A DNA stretch of 16,567 bases from Flavobacteriales bacterium UBA1995 (lineage in GTDB: Bacteria > Bacteroidota > Bacteroidia > Flavobacteriales_D > Sanyastnellaceae): contig DDCX01000014.1 of the NCBI GenBank assembly GCA_002336475.1, positions 1 through 16,567 on the forward strand, written 5' to 3'. The notes under the pieces were generated by a model that was not told where the DNA came from, ran no database searches, and saw only the letters and a list, made by a program, of their open reading frames with translations. Below, in pieces: positions 8,557 to 16,538 of this stretch. Within the stretch, counting starts at the first letter, position 1. Each line of letters opens with the position of its first letter. Made by a program: the position numbers and the translations under genes.

Positions 8557-9081
8557 ATGCAGCGCTTTTCATCCCTGATTCTTCCGGCCATCGCCGCCGT
8601 TCTTTTGACCGCTTGTAGCGCCTCCGAAGACTACATGCCCCCTGTGTATTCCTGCGATTGCGGCACCTTGGTGTTGGACGGCGACTCGCTCCAAGTATTG
8701 GGCGCAGAATTTGTATACCTCCAACAAGAAGACAGCCTCTTCTCTCGCCGGTATTTCGTGACCGCTGATGCGCAAGCCGAAGGCGAATCCGAAGAACACG
8801 GCGTGAGCCTCATTTTGGACGTTCCCAATGTGCAACAAGGCGCCGTCTTCTACCCCGCCGATGGGGTCTTCACCCAGATCGACGAAACCAACTTCAACGT
8901 CGCTTTCGATACCACTCAGACCTTCCGGATTACGAATGGAGTGGCCAGCATCATGGCGGCTCCCCTCACAGGAGGCGAAGAAACCGTCACCCTCGACTTC
9001 TTGATCCGGAGGGAACAAAATGGCGAACTCGTGGGATTCGAGCGCACCCTCAAAGGGAACTTCAAGTTGGAAATCAACTGA
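8557..9081 (+). CDS. Small lipoprotein of unknown function with acidic residues after the lipid cysteine
   Basis: 174 residues. Residues 1-19 form a lipoprotein signal peptide with the lipobox L-T-A-C, so Cys20 should be lipidated. The residues after it, Ser-Ala-Ser-Glu-Asp, are acidic and resemble lipoprotein export signals that send lipoproteins to the cell surface in Bacteroidota. The mature part starts with a Cys-Asp-Cys-Gly motif (about 33-36) and continues as mostly alternating polar/hydrophobic strand-like sequence ending 'LKGNFKLEIN', suggesting a compact beta domain. I recognise no family. It lies 30 bases after the NamZ-like gene and 40 bases before the second GCTD-cassette protein, all on one strand, so a shared envelope role is plausible but unproven. 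Confidence 0.8.
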   Translation: MQRFSSLILPAIAAVLLTACSASEDYMPPVYSCDCGTLVLDGDSLQVLGAEFVYLQQEDSLFSRRYFVTADAQAEGESEEHGVSLILDVPNVQQGAVFYPADGVFTQIDETNFNVAFDTTQTFRITNGVASIMAAPLTGGEETVTLDFLIRREQNGELVGFERTLKGNFKLEIN

Positions 9082-9121
9082 TTTCAAGGCGCACAGGCGC
9101 ACAGGTCGTATATTGTAAGTG

Positions 9122-10993
9122 ATGACCAATCGCTTGTTTAAGCCGCTGACCAAAACGGCTGCACTTCTGCTTGTGGCCGGCTTCTTGGCCCTGCCTCAGG
9201 GTACGTTGGCCCAACCCGACGATTGGGTGGTGACCCCCAGTGCTTATGAATTCAGCATGACACTCACCTACACCATTGCCATCGATGGCCTGGTGGGGCA
9301 AGGCTCCAACAATGCCGCTGCGATCTTTGCTCCTGACGGCACCTGCCGTGGATGGGGCGTCACTGATTTTGCCGGGCCATCGGGGTACTCCACAGGACTC
9401 ATCTTGGTCTACTCCAACAGCGCCTCCGAGCCTGGACTCGAAGTGCGCATTTGGGATGCCGACCAAGACAGCCTCCCACAGTGCTCCGACAATCTGAATT
9501 TTGTCGCCAACGGCATCCAAGGCAGTTTGTCTGACCCTGTGGTGTTCTATGGCGTCTATGACCCTTTGGTGGGCTGCACAGACCAGGCAGCCTGTAATTA
9601 TTTGGAATCGGCCATCACGGACAATGGCAGCTGCATCTACCCCGCATGCAGCGATGAAACCGCTTGCAACTACATGGCCTCATCGCCCTGTTTTGACGAT
9701 GCCACTTGCCTGTTTCCCGAACTGTATTTGGATTGCCAAGGCTCATGCGTCAACGACTTTGACGGAGATGGCATCTGCGACGAATTGGAAATCGGAGGCT
9801 GCACAGACGACCGCGCTTGCAACTTCAATCCGGACGCGACGGACGATGACTGCAGCTGCAACTTCCCGTTTTACCCCCTGGATTGCAGCGGAAACTGCTA
9901 CCTCGACACCGACGGAGACGGTGTGTGCGAAGCCGATGAGATTGCAGGTTGTAACGACCCACTGGGCTGCAACTTCGACCCCACCGCCACAGACAACGAT
10001 GGCACTTGTGAATTCTGCTGTTACAGCATCTACGAGGCCACCGATGGTTTCGGCATCGACATCGAACGCTTTGCCGGCATCGGCGCAGATACACCCGGTT
10101 TGCCGGGATTGACCACTTACAGGGTCTACATCACCTGCGCCAGTTCTGACGATCAAGTCTTGGCCGTAACCGGTTCGGGCGGAAACTCCACTTTCATCGG
10201 GTCAGAAACGAACTTCTACCAAGCCGCAGAGGGCGCCGCTGTCATCAGCGACATCGACTCCACAACCTTTGCTGACTTTCCTGAAGTCGCCTTGGACTCC
10301 TGGCTCACGATTGGCTTGGACCAACCCAACCCCGGAAACGGAGAAAGCGCCATCAACGCTACATCCGGTCTGTGGTCCACCCTCTTCGAATTTGGAGAAT
10401 CCCTGTTCGTCGGAGGTGTCTCTGGAGATGGCTGGAGCGTTCCCGAAAACAGCGACAACGCTCTGGCCGGCGATGACTTGCGCGTGCTGGTTGGACAGTT
10501 CACCAGCAGCACCCCCATCGAGGGCTCGCTCAATGTGACGGTTTTGCCGGCTGGAAGCACGGCGTCTTTTGAAATCACCCCCCTCTTTGTGGCCCCTCCC
10601 TGTGGCTGCACCGATGCGGCGGCCTGCAACTATGACGCCACAGCGACATATGACGACGGAAACTGCCAATTCCCTGAGCCCGGCTTGACCTGCGCAGGAC
10701 AATGCTCATCAGATGCGGACGGCGATGGCGTCTGCGACGAAGACGAAGTGCTGGGGTGCACGGACTTCAATGCCGACAACTTCGATGCCAATGCCACGGA
10801 AGATGAAAGCTGTCAATACTTCGGCTGCACTTACAACAATGCCGAAAACTTTGATTCTGCAGCCAACGTGGACGACGGCTCTTGCACTTTTTCGCTGGCC
10901 AATTCCTGTCCAACAGACATCAACGGTGACGGCACCACCGCAGCTTCTGACATCCTGGCCATGCTCGCCTATTATGGCCAGCCATGCGAATGA
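9122..10993 (+). CDS. Exported GCTD-cassette protein with dockerin-like C-terminal tail
   Basis: 623 residues from the ATG at 9122 (a GTG directly before it at 9119 is the other choice). Residues 1-30 are a signal peptide ending near 'GTLAQ'. Residues about 31-148 form an 'AAIFAPDGTCRGWGV' module, the same class as in the first gene of the window. GCTD-type cassettes start at 151, 176, 226, 276, 495, 545 and 568, several alternating with EF-hand-like loops of the form D.DGDG.C...E..GC. A larger domain of about 200 residues (295-493) with 'TYRVYITCAS' and 'VLVGQFTS' strands lies between. Residues 596-623 are a dockerin-like unit (CPTDINGDG...SDILAML). There is no T9SS sorting domain; the end is Pro-Cys-Glu. 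Function unknown; a calcium-dependent extracellular or surface protein is inferred. Confidence 0.85.
   Translation: MTNRLFKPLTKTAALLLVAGFLALPQGTLAQPDDWVVTPSAYEFSMTLTYTIAIDGLVGQGSNNAAAIFAPDGTCRGWGVTDFAGPSGYSTGLILVYSNSASEPGLEVRIWDADQDSLPQCSDNLNFVANGIQGSLSDPVVFYGVYDPLVGCTDQAACNYLESAITDNGSCIYPACSDETACNYMASSPCFDDATCLFPELYLDCQGSCVNDFDGDGICDELEIGGCTDDRACNFNPDATDDDCSCNFPFYPLDCSGNCYLDTDGDGVCEADEIAGCNDPLGCNFDPTATDNDGTCEFCCYSIYEATDGFGIDIERFAGIGADTPGLPGLTTYRVYITCASSDDQVLAVTGSGGNSTFIGSETNFYQAAEGAAVISDIDSTTFADFPEVALDSWLTIGLDQPNPGNGESAINATSGLWSTLFEFGESLFVGGVSGDGWSVPENSDNALAGDDLRVLVGQFTSSTPIEGSLNVTVLPAGSTASFEITPLFVAPPCGCTDAAACNYDATATYDDGNCQFPEPGLTCAGQCSSDADGDGVCDEDEVLGCTDFNADNFDANATEDESCQYFGCTYNNAENFDSAANVDDGSCTFSLANSCPTDINGDGTTAASDILAMLAYYGQPCE
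9572..10890 (+). repeat. Seven GCTD-type cassettes with interleaved Ca-loop motifs (protein-level repeat)
   Basis: Cassettes begin at bases 9572, 9647, 9797, 9947, 10604, 10754 and 10823. Three are preceded by a D.DGDG.C...E loop, giving an alternating Ca-loop/Cys-cassette pattern. The last two (GCTDFNADNFDA and GCTYNNAENFDS) are diverged, with the second Cys replaced. The cassette at 10604 shares a 20-base identical stretch with the one at 1841. Confidence 0.82.
10907..10990 (+). other. Dockerin-like C-terminal tail (protein segment)
   Basis: The last 28 residues contain the calcium-loop pattern D-x-N-G-D-G, then a SDILAML helix and a Tyr-Tyr-Gly turn, bracketed by a Cys at each end. It resembles a single half of a dockerin or EF-hand loop and sits where a T9SS sorting domain would be expected. 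Confidence 0.6.
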
Positions 10994-11052
10994 TGCCTTA
11001 GGGCACCATCAACATCGGCATACCCTGCTTCAAACGAATCTCGCTCTGGCGT

Positions 11053-11715
11053 TCACACCTCGATGACCGCTTCTCCCGTCATGGCGAACACCCGGTCCGT
11101 TCTGGCCGGTTCGATCGCATGCATGCCCGTAAAAGCACCATAGGCGGGCATCACCGCCTGTTGCTGGCCGAAATGGAAGCAGCGCAGCCTCAGGGCCTGA
11201 CGTCCCCCGCCGCGCAGACGGATGCCTGGATGGACGTGGCCACACACATGATAGCCAAAGCCACCGGCCAAGTCGGCGGGATCGTGGGTAAAGGTGAAGG
11301 CCCCTTCGTCCAACCGGTCCACCTGGCGGATGCCTGACTCACGGAGCAGCACTTCTGGAATGAGGTCGTGGTTGCCCCTGACCAACACCCACTCTAACTC
11401 CGAAAATTCCCCGCACAGGCCTGCAAAAGGTTCCCATTCTCGGTTGATGTCGCTGTGAAACAAATCCCCGAGCAACAACACCCTTCGAGGCTTCAATTGC
11501 TTGATCCCCTCCCGCAACCTGTGCAGCGTTTCCAAAGTCGGCTCTGACCCAATGGGCACTCCGTGAAGCCTGAAATGCGCCGCCTTTCCAAGGTGCAAAT
11601 CACTCAGCCACAAGGTTTCCGTCGCGATCCAATGGACGGCCCCATCAGGCCATAAAGTGAGCGCTTCTCCCTCTACTTCGATGGAGAGTTCGCCGCGCAG
11701 TCCTGCGCCATTCAC
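11053..11715 (-). CDS. pdeM: PdeM, ligase-associated DNA-damage-response metallophosphoesterase
   Basis: 220 residues from a GTG at 11715, which overlaps the TGA of the upstream barrel gene by four bases (GTGA). An in-frame ATG at 11760 would add 15 residues inside the upstream gene. Calcineurin-type metal-binding motifs are all present: 'LSDLHLGK' (D39, H41), 'GDLFHS' (D84), 'GNHD' at 114-117, 'FTHDP' (H144) and 'CGHVHPGI' (H160, H162). The N-terminal 'GEALTLWPDGAVHW' just before the first motif is characteristic of PdeM. Family members are usually encoded near an ATP-dependent DNA ligase, an Lhr-type helicase and an exonuclease; none is here. It is the last gene of a run with aconitase and two barrels, and converges on the GCTD gene ending at 10993. 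Confidence 0.9.
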   Translation of the reverse strand: MNGAGLRGELSIEVEGEALTLWPDGAVHWIATETLWLSDLHLGKAAHFRLHGVPIGSEPTLETLHRLREGIKQLKPRRVLLLGDLFHSDINREWEPFAGLCGEFSELEWVLVRGNHDLIPEVLLRESGIRQVDRLDEGAFTFTHDPADLAGGFGYHVCGHVHPGIRLRGGGRQALRLRCFHFGQQQAVMPAYGAFTGMHAIEPARTDRVFAMTGEAVIEV

Positions 11716-12323
11716 TGGCGCCACCCCAGCAGCATTCCAAATCTGATGCCAGGAACCCAATCGCCCTCAGCGTACACAAAATGGTCACCATAATTCGTGG
11801 TGACCGACTTCATCTGCGGGCCGATGAACAGGTCTCCTGTAAGCCGGGGCGTCATGTTGAACTGCCCCCCCAAGACCATGCCCGCTCCCACAGCCGTCCT
11901 GCGCTGATAGCCGGTGAAATTGGTCACCATGATGCGGCGGATGCACCGCACCCTTGCAAAGGCACCGAAATACATGCCCTTTCCCGCTTGCGCAGAAACA
12001 TATTGACGCCACTCTGGCTGTACCACAAATCCCTGCCAATCCACAGAGTTCAAGGACGTACTCACACCGAGCAGGCTTTCGAGGTCAGAGGTATTCAACT
12101 CTAGGTTGGACCGCACATACCCGGCGGTCAGCTGCACACTGCTGCGTTCTGAAACATGTTTCTCCACGCCGAACTGAAACTGACCAGCGAACAAGCCAAA
12201 TGGATTGCACTTCAGCTGCCATTGACCGGGATACGGCTCCTCCTGCGCCCAGAGAAACGGACCAGAAAGCAACCCGCACAGCAGGGCCAAAACAATCCTT
12301 TTCCTTTGAACTGCTCCTTGCAT
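11712..12323 (-). CDS. Small outer-membrane beta-barrel protein (DUF3575-like), second tandem copy
   Basis: 203 residues from the ATG at 12323, chosen because it leads directly into a signal peptide (LALLCGLLSGPFLWAQ); a start at 12350 would overlap the previous gene. The mature part shows amphipathic strands and the opening '[17 protein letters not shown]' typical of DUF3575-like barrels, later 'FVVQPEWRQYVS', 'GAGMVLGGQF', 'LTGDLFIGPQMKS' and 'GIRFGMLLG'. Each of these has a counterpart in the preceding gene, so the two are tandem paralogues. The start lies 10 bases after that gene's stop, and its stop overlaps the pdeM GTG. Role unknown; outer-membrane location is inferred from strand pattern and signal peptide. 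Confidence 0.78.
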   Translation of the reverse strand: MQGAVQRKRIVLALLCGLLSGPFLWAQEEPYPGQWQLKCNPFGLFAGQFQFGVEKHVSERSSVQLTAGYVRSNLELNTSDLESLLGVSTSLNSVDWQGFVVQPEWRQYVSAQAGKGMYFGAFARVRCIRRIMVTNFTGYQRRTAVGAGMVLGGQFNMTPRLTGDLFIGPQMKSVTTNYGDHFVYAEGDWVPGIRFGMLLGWRQ

Positions 12324-12333
12324 TTCGTTTGTC

Positions 12334-12918
12334 TTACCGACCGATACCAATGGTCAAACCAAAGCGAATTCCCGTGTCTTCAGTATCATCCAAACTCAAG
12401 TCCTCGTACAATTCAAAATCCCCCGTGTATTCTGTGTTAGAAGACTTGAATTGAGGACCTAAAAACAACTCTCCAGTCAATCCATTGGCCAACTGATATT
12501 GGTAACCCAAAACGAAACCGCCACCGATGGAGGTCCGCTTCCGAGTGCTGGCGTCGTCTTGATCAACCGTAGTGGTCACAGTCCGAAACCGCCCGAATGG
12601 TGCAATGTACAGCCCATCAGGCGCCACATCTCCTAGGTAGTAGCGGACCTCAGGCACGACGATGAACCCCAGCCTTGTGGCATCAAAAGATTCGAGAAAG
12701 AACAGAGAGTCACCTTGCGTGACAGTGGTGTTTGAGAAGATGACACCAGGCATCACCTGCACGGACAGCTTTTCTGAAAGAAAGTGCTCGTATCCGAATT
12801 GAAACTGGCCGGCAAACCAGCCGAATGGGTTGGTTTTAATGATTCCTTGCCCTTCCTGTTCCTGGCCTTGGACGTGCAGTCCAATCACCATCAAAATCGC
12901 GAATGCAATCGTCCTCAT
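12334..12918 (-). CDS. Small outer-membrane beta-barrel protein (DUF3575-like), first tandem copy
   Basis: 194 residues. Signal peptide 1-19 ([15 protein letters not shown]). The mature part begins '[22 protein letters not shown]' and continues with '[12 protein letters not shown]', '[12 protein letters not shown]', '[11 protein letters not shown]', '[13 protein letters not shown]' and 'GIRFGLTIG', an alternating pattern expected of an 8-strand-class barrel. Its ATG overlaps the aconitase stop as ATGA (12915-12918), indicating translational coupling. It is paralogous to the next gene downstream, suggesting a local duplication. Function unknown. Confidence 0.8.
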   Translation of the reverse strand: MRTIAFAILMVIGLHVQGQEQEGQGIIKTNPFGWFAGQFQFGYEHFLSEKLSVQVMPGVIFSNTTVTQGDSLFFLESFDATRLGFIVVPEVRYYLGDVAPDGLYIAPFGRFRTVTTTVDQDDASTRKRTSIGGGFVLGYQYQLANGLTGELFLGPQFKSSNTEYTGDFELYEDLSLDDTEDTGIRFGLTIGIGR

Positions 12919-15173
12919 GTGTTCTGTTGCTTAATCAGGTTCAACGCAGATCCAGACTGGAACCACTCAATTTGCTGTGCATTGTAGGTGTGGTTGCACA
13001 TGACCATGTCCTCACTGCCATCGGCATGCTTGACCGAAATAGTCAGCGGCTTGCCTGGGGCAAAGTCCTTGAGGTCAATCATATCAAAAGTATCATCCTC
13101 GCGGATCACATCATAGTCCGCTTCGTTGGCAAAGGTCAATCCAAGCATCCCTTGCTTCTTCAAGTTGGTCTCGTGGATCCGGGCAAAGGACTTCACCAAG
13201 ACCACACGCACACCGAGGTGACGGGGCTGCATGGCGGCGTGCTCACGTGAGCTGCCCTCACCATAATTGGAGTCACCGACCACAAGGGTGGGAACACCCG
13301 CTGCTTTATAAGCGCGGGCCACAGCGGGCACTTCGCCCGTAGCACCGTCGAGTTGGTTGACCACAGCATTGGTGGCGCCACCAAAGGCGTTCACTGCACC
13401 TGTAAGGGTGTTGTTGGAGATGTTGTCGAGGTGACCTCGGAAACGCAACCACGGCCCCGCCATAGAGATGTGGTCTGTGGTGCATTTGCCCTCAGCTTTG
13501 ATGAGCAAACGCATGCCCATCAAATTCTGACCGTCCCAAGGCTGGAATGGGGTCAGCAACTGCAAACGCTCGCTGGCGTCCTTGACTGAGACTTGCACGC
13601 CGCTGCCGTCCTCAGCAGGGGCCAAGTATCCGGCGTCCTCCACATCAAACCCCTTTTCTGGCAACTCGTAGCCCGTAGGAACGGGCAACTTCATGGGGCC
13701 ATCCGCACCTTCGAGGGTGTCGGTCATGGGATTGAAGGTCAAATCTCCTGCCATAGCAATCGCCGTGACCACTTCGGGCGAGCCCACAAACGCGTGGGTG
13801 TTGGGGTTGCCATCAGCACGCTTGGCAAAGTTCCGGTTGAAACTGTGCACGATGCTGTTCTTTTCCTTCTTCTCGGCTCCGCTCCTCGCCCATTGACCGA
13901 TACAAGGGCCACAAGCATTGGCGAAGACGTCGGCCCCCATCTTGTCGAAGGTGTCGAGCACTCCGTCGCGCTCCAAGGTGTAGCGCACGAGCTCAGAGCC
14001 CGGCGTAATGGTCAGCTTGCCTTTGCTCTGCACACCCGCATCCACAGCCGCTTTGGCCAAAGACGCGCTGCGCGTGATGTCCTCGTAGCTGGAGTTGGTA
14101 CAAGAACCGATGAGGCCAAATTCAATCTGAGTGGGGTATCCCTTTTCTGCACAGAGTTCGGCCATCTTGCTCACCGGAGTGGCGAGGTCTGGACTGAAGG
14201 GTCCGTTCAAATGTGGCTCCAAGGTGGTAAGGTCAATCTCGATGACCTGGTCGAAGTACTGCTCTGGGTTGGCATAGACTTCAGCATCACCCGTCAAGTG
14301 CTCTGCAATGCCATCGGCCAATGCCGCCACATCTGCGCGGCCCGTCGCCCGCAGGTAACGGCCCATGCTCTCATCGTATCCAAAGGTGGATGTGGTGGCT
14401 CCAATCTCAGCGCCCATGTTACAAATGGTGCCCTTTCCGGTACAACTCATGGAGTCAGCACCCTCGCCGAAATACTCCACGATACAGCCTGTGCCGCCTT
14501 TGGCGGTCAGAATTCCGGCCACCTTCAGGATCACGTCCTTGGGGCTGGTCCATCCGCTCATTTTGCCGGTCAGCTTCACACCAATCAACTTGGGGAACTT
14601 GAGCTCCCATGCCATGCCCGCCATTACATCCACAGCGTCGGCACCGCCCACACCAATGGCCACCATGCCCAGTCCTCCAGCGTTCACTGTGTGGCTGTCG
14701 GTACCAATCATCATGCCACCTGGGAACGCATAGTTCTCGAGCACCACCTGGTGAATGATACCGGCTCCAGGCTTCCAGAATCCAATGCCGTATTTGTCGG
14801 ACACCGACTCGAGGAAGTTGTATACCTCGTTGTTGCGGTTGATGGCCTCTTGCAAGTCCGTATCGGCCCCCACCTTGGCTTGAATCAGGTGGTCACAGTG
14901 CACCGTGCTGGGCACCGCAGTCTGCGGCTTGCCCGCTTGCATGAACTGCAGCAACGCCATCTGCGCTGTGGCATCTTGCATGGCCACGCGGTCCGGCGCG
15001 AAGTCCACGTAATCTTCACCGCGGTTAAACGCGCTGGAAGCCTCTCCATCCCACAAGTGGGTGTAAAGGATCTTCTCTGCGAGTGTCAATGGTTTGCCTG
15101 TGACGTTTCGGGCCGCAGTCACACGGCTGGGGAAACGGTCATACACGGCGCGGATCATCTCGAGATCAAACAT
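12915..15173 (-). CDS. acn: Aconitate hydratase (mitochondrial-type aconitase)
   Basis: 752 residues; interconverts citrate and isocitrate in the TCA cycle using a [4Fe-4S] cluster in the cytoplasm. Start ATG 15173 gives '[14 protein letters not shown]', the expected beginning for this family; the frame is open to 15419 but that part is antisense to the divergent permease. Cluster ligands are visible as C358 in 'GLIGSCTNS' and C421/C424 in '[11 protein letters not shown]'. Other signatures: 'IGTDSHT' at 156-162, 'CTTDHIS' at 564-570 and the swivel-domain '[14 protein letters not shown]' at 633-646. Length and order match mitochondrial-type aconitase rather than AcnB. It heads a minus-strand gene string into two barrel proteins and PdeM. 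Confidence 0.97.
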   Translation of the reverse strand: MFDLEMIRAVYDRFPSRVTAARNVTGKPLTLAEKILYTHLWDGEASSAFNRGEDYVDFAPDRVAMQDATAQMALLQFMQAGKPQTAVPSTVHCDHLIQAKVGADTDLQEAINRNNEVYNFLESVSDKYGIGFWKPGAGIIHQVVLENYAFPGGMMIGTDSHTVNAGGLGMVAIGVGGADAVDVMAGMAWELKFPKLIGVKLTGKMSGWTSPKDVILKVAGILTAKGGTGCIVEYFGEGADSMSCTGKGTICNMGAEIGATTSTFGYDESMGRYLRATGRADVAALADGIAEHLTGDAEVYANPEQYFDQVIEIDLTTLEPHLNGPFSPDLATPVSKMAELCAEKGYPTQIEFGLIGSCTNSSYEDITRSASLAKAAVDAGVQSKGKLTITPGSELVRYTLERDGVLDTFDKMGADVFANACGPCIGQWARSGAEKKEKNSIVHSFNRNFAKRADGNPNTHAFVGSPEVVTAIAMAGDLTFNPMTDTLEGADGPMKLPVPTGYELPEKGFDVEDAGYLAPAEDGSGVQVSVKDASERLQLLTPFQPWDGQNLMGMRLLIKAEGKCTTDHISMAGPWLRFRGHLDNISNNTLTGAVNAFGGATNAVVNQLDGATGEVPAVARAYKAAGVPTLVVGDSNYGEGSSREHAAMQPRHLGVRVVLVKSFARIHETNLKKQGMLGLTFANEADYDVIREDDTFDMIDLKDFAPGKPLTISVKHADGSEDMVMCNHTYNAQQIEWFQSGSALNLIKQQNT

Positions 15174-15201
15174 GTCGATAAGGGTTGAAGCGTTGCGGCG
15201 G

Positions 15202-15209
15202 CGAAGATA
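15202..15209 (-). promoter_or_regulatory. Possible -7 box for aconitase
   Basis: On the minus strand this reads TATCTTCG, one mismatch from TAnnTTTG, and lies 28 bases before the ATG at 15173. Its position in the short gap between divergent genes supports it. No convincing -33 element is seen. Confidence 0.4.
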
Positions 15210-15219
15210 CAAGCGCGCG

Positions 15220-15227
15220 TAGCTTTG
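15220..15227 (+). promoter_or_regulatory. Bacteroidota -7 box before the MacB-type permease
   Basis: TAGCTTTG matches TAnnTTTG exactly and ends 4 bases before the ATG at 15232, which would give a very short or leaderless mRNA, or a promoter for a downstream start. It lies 10 bases from the candidate aconitase box on the other strand. Confidence 0.5.
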
Positions 15228-15231
15228 AGCC

Positions 15232-16470
15232 ATGACGTTGACGGTGCTTCGCGAACAGGCCACAGTGGCATTGCGGTCCATAAGGGCCCAATGGCTGCGC
15301 ACCCTGCTCACCATCACCATTATCGGCATGGGAATTATGGCACTGATGTCCATGATTACAGCCACTGAAGCCCTAAGGTCCAGCCTCTTAGACCAGTTCA
15401 TAGGGCTGGGGGCCGGCACCCTTCAAGTGAGCCAAAGAAGCGAGAGCGGGGCCTTTGGAGGCCGAAGGTTAACCAGCACCGATGCCCTGGACTTTAACCA
15501 AGCCATGGCCCTCAAGAAGGCCATGTCGGGAACGGCAGAAACCTCAGTTTCGGCCAGAGGGACCATGATGGGCCGGATTTCTTCCGGAGAGAACGAAACC
15601 GACCCCAACGTCATGGTCGTAGGGGGCGATGAGGGCTTTCTGCCCATGAGCGCTTATGCCCTGAGCGCCGGACGGAACTTCACTGCAGACGAAGTCAGAA
15701 GGAATTCCCCATTGGTGATCATTGGACAAGATGTGGTCGACAAGCTGTTTGCTCCTTCCGAAAATCCCATCGATCAGAGCATCCGCATCCGCAATCGACG
15801 CTACAGGGTGCTTGGGGTTCTAGAGCCTGAGGGGGCTTCGTTTGGCATGTCGCAGGACAACCAGGCCATCTTGCCGGTCAGCGAAATTCGCGCCAGATTC
15901 AGCGGACGCCGCACGAGCTATTCGGTGCAGGTCCGCGCCCCTGACCCCGAAGCCATCGCCGGTCTTTCTGAAGTCGTCACTGGCGAAATGCGCGCCATCC
16001 GAGGCGACTTACCAGGTGAACCCGACAGCTTCCGCATCACCCGTTCAGATGCACTCATTGCGCAATTCAATGAGAGTCTGAGCAGCGTGACCCTAGCCGC
16101 ACTTTTCTTAGGCCTCATCACCTTGTTGGGCTCTTCCATTGGCCTCACCAACATCATGTTGGTCACCGTGACCGAGCGCACGCGCGAAATTGGATTGCGC
16201 AAAGCCCTCGGCGCCTCTGCCAAAACCATCCGGGCACAGTTCCTTGTGGAAGTGGTGATCATCGGATTCCTGGGTGGGATCTTTGGTGTACTCATGGGCA
16301 TTGGTGTCGGAAACGTTGTCGCCAGCTACCTCGAAGCCCCGTTTGCGTTGCCTTGGGGCTGGGTCGGAATCGCCCTCTTCCTCAGCGGAGCAGTCAGCCT
16401 TGGCAGCGGATATTACCCCGCGCGAAAAGCCGCCCAACTCGACCCCATCGACGCCCTGCGTCACGCTTAA
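15232..16470 (+). CDS. MacB-type ABC transporter permease
   Basis: 412 residues. One N-terminal membrane segment (about 22-44, in '[20 protein letters not shown]'), a periplasmic MacB-PCD-like domain (about 50-280), then three membrane segments (about 286-312, 340-364, 374-394). '[16 protein letters not shown]' is the classical coupling region contacting the ATPase, and the end '[19 protein letters not shown]' is the FtsX-family terminus. MacB-like permeases work as mechanotransducers exporting peptides, lipids or drugs with a separate or fused ATPase; no ATPase is fused or adjacent here, so the partner lies elsewhere. It is divergent from aconitase with a 58-base gap. The substrate cannot be predicted. 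Confidence 0.9.
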   Translation: MTLTVLREQATVALRSIRAQWLRTLLTITIIGMGIMALMSMITATEALRSSLLDQFIGLGAGTLQVSQRSESGAFGGRRLTSTDALDFNQAMALKKAMSGTAETSVSARGTMMGRISSGENETDPNVMVVGGDEGFLPMSAYALSAGRNFTADEVRRNSPLVIIGQDVVDKLFAPSENPIDQSIRIRNRRYRVLGVLEPEGASFGMSQDNQAILPVSEIRARFSGRRTSYSVQVRAPDPEAIAGLSEVVTGEMRAIRGDLPGEPDSFRITRSDALIAQFNESLSSVTLAALFLGLITLLGSSIGLTNIMLVTVTERTREIGLRKALGASAKTIRAQFLVEVVIIGFLGGIFGVLMGIGVGNVVASYLEAPFALPWGWVGIALFLSGAVSLGSGYYPARKAAQLDPIDALRHA

Positions 16471-16525
16471 CACTTCCGGCAGCAAAAGGCCTGCAGCATA
16501 GCGGGGAGGCCAGAAGCCCTGTTCT

Positions 16526-16533
16526 TATTTTTG
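16526..16533 (+). promoter_or_regulatory. Bacteroidota -7 box before the last, partial gene
   Basis: TATTTTTG is an exact match to TAnnTTTG and ends 5 bases before the ATG at 16539. The spacing to the ATG is like that seen for the boxes at 7278 and 15220, which supports all three. Confidence 0.5.
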
Positions 16534-16538
16534 CATCG

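Noticed and set aside
9107..9121. TATATTGT before the second cassette gene as a -7 promoter box
   Set aside because: It fits TAnnTTTG at only four of six fixed positions, and the gene may be read from the upstream promoter.
1682..10890. The repeated cysteine cassettes as a CRISPR or DNA repeat array
   Set aside because: The repeats are conserved at protein level with varied codons and lie in frame inside two exported proteins; there are no constant DNA repeats with spacers.
10990..11009. Imperfect hairpin at the end of the second cassette gene as a terminator
   Set aside because: The stem is 7 pairs with one mismatch, overlaps the stop codon and lacks a T-run; too weak to call.
13593..15188. 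531-codon open frame on the plus strand opposite aconitase
   Set aside because: It is antisense to an unmistakable aconitase, has no recognisable domain and is explained by the GC-rich codon pattern of the true gene.
15174..15419. N-terminal extension of the aconitase frame to 15419
   Set aside because: The extra 82 residues are antisense to the permease and do not resemble aconitase; the family N-terminus begins at the ATG at 15173.
16488..16533. GGCCT/AGGCC inverted repeat followed by a T-run after the MacB-type permease as a terminator
   Set aside because: The stem has only 5 pairs with a 14-base loop, and the T-run lies 17 or more bases further on and belongs to the promoter-like box.
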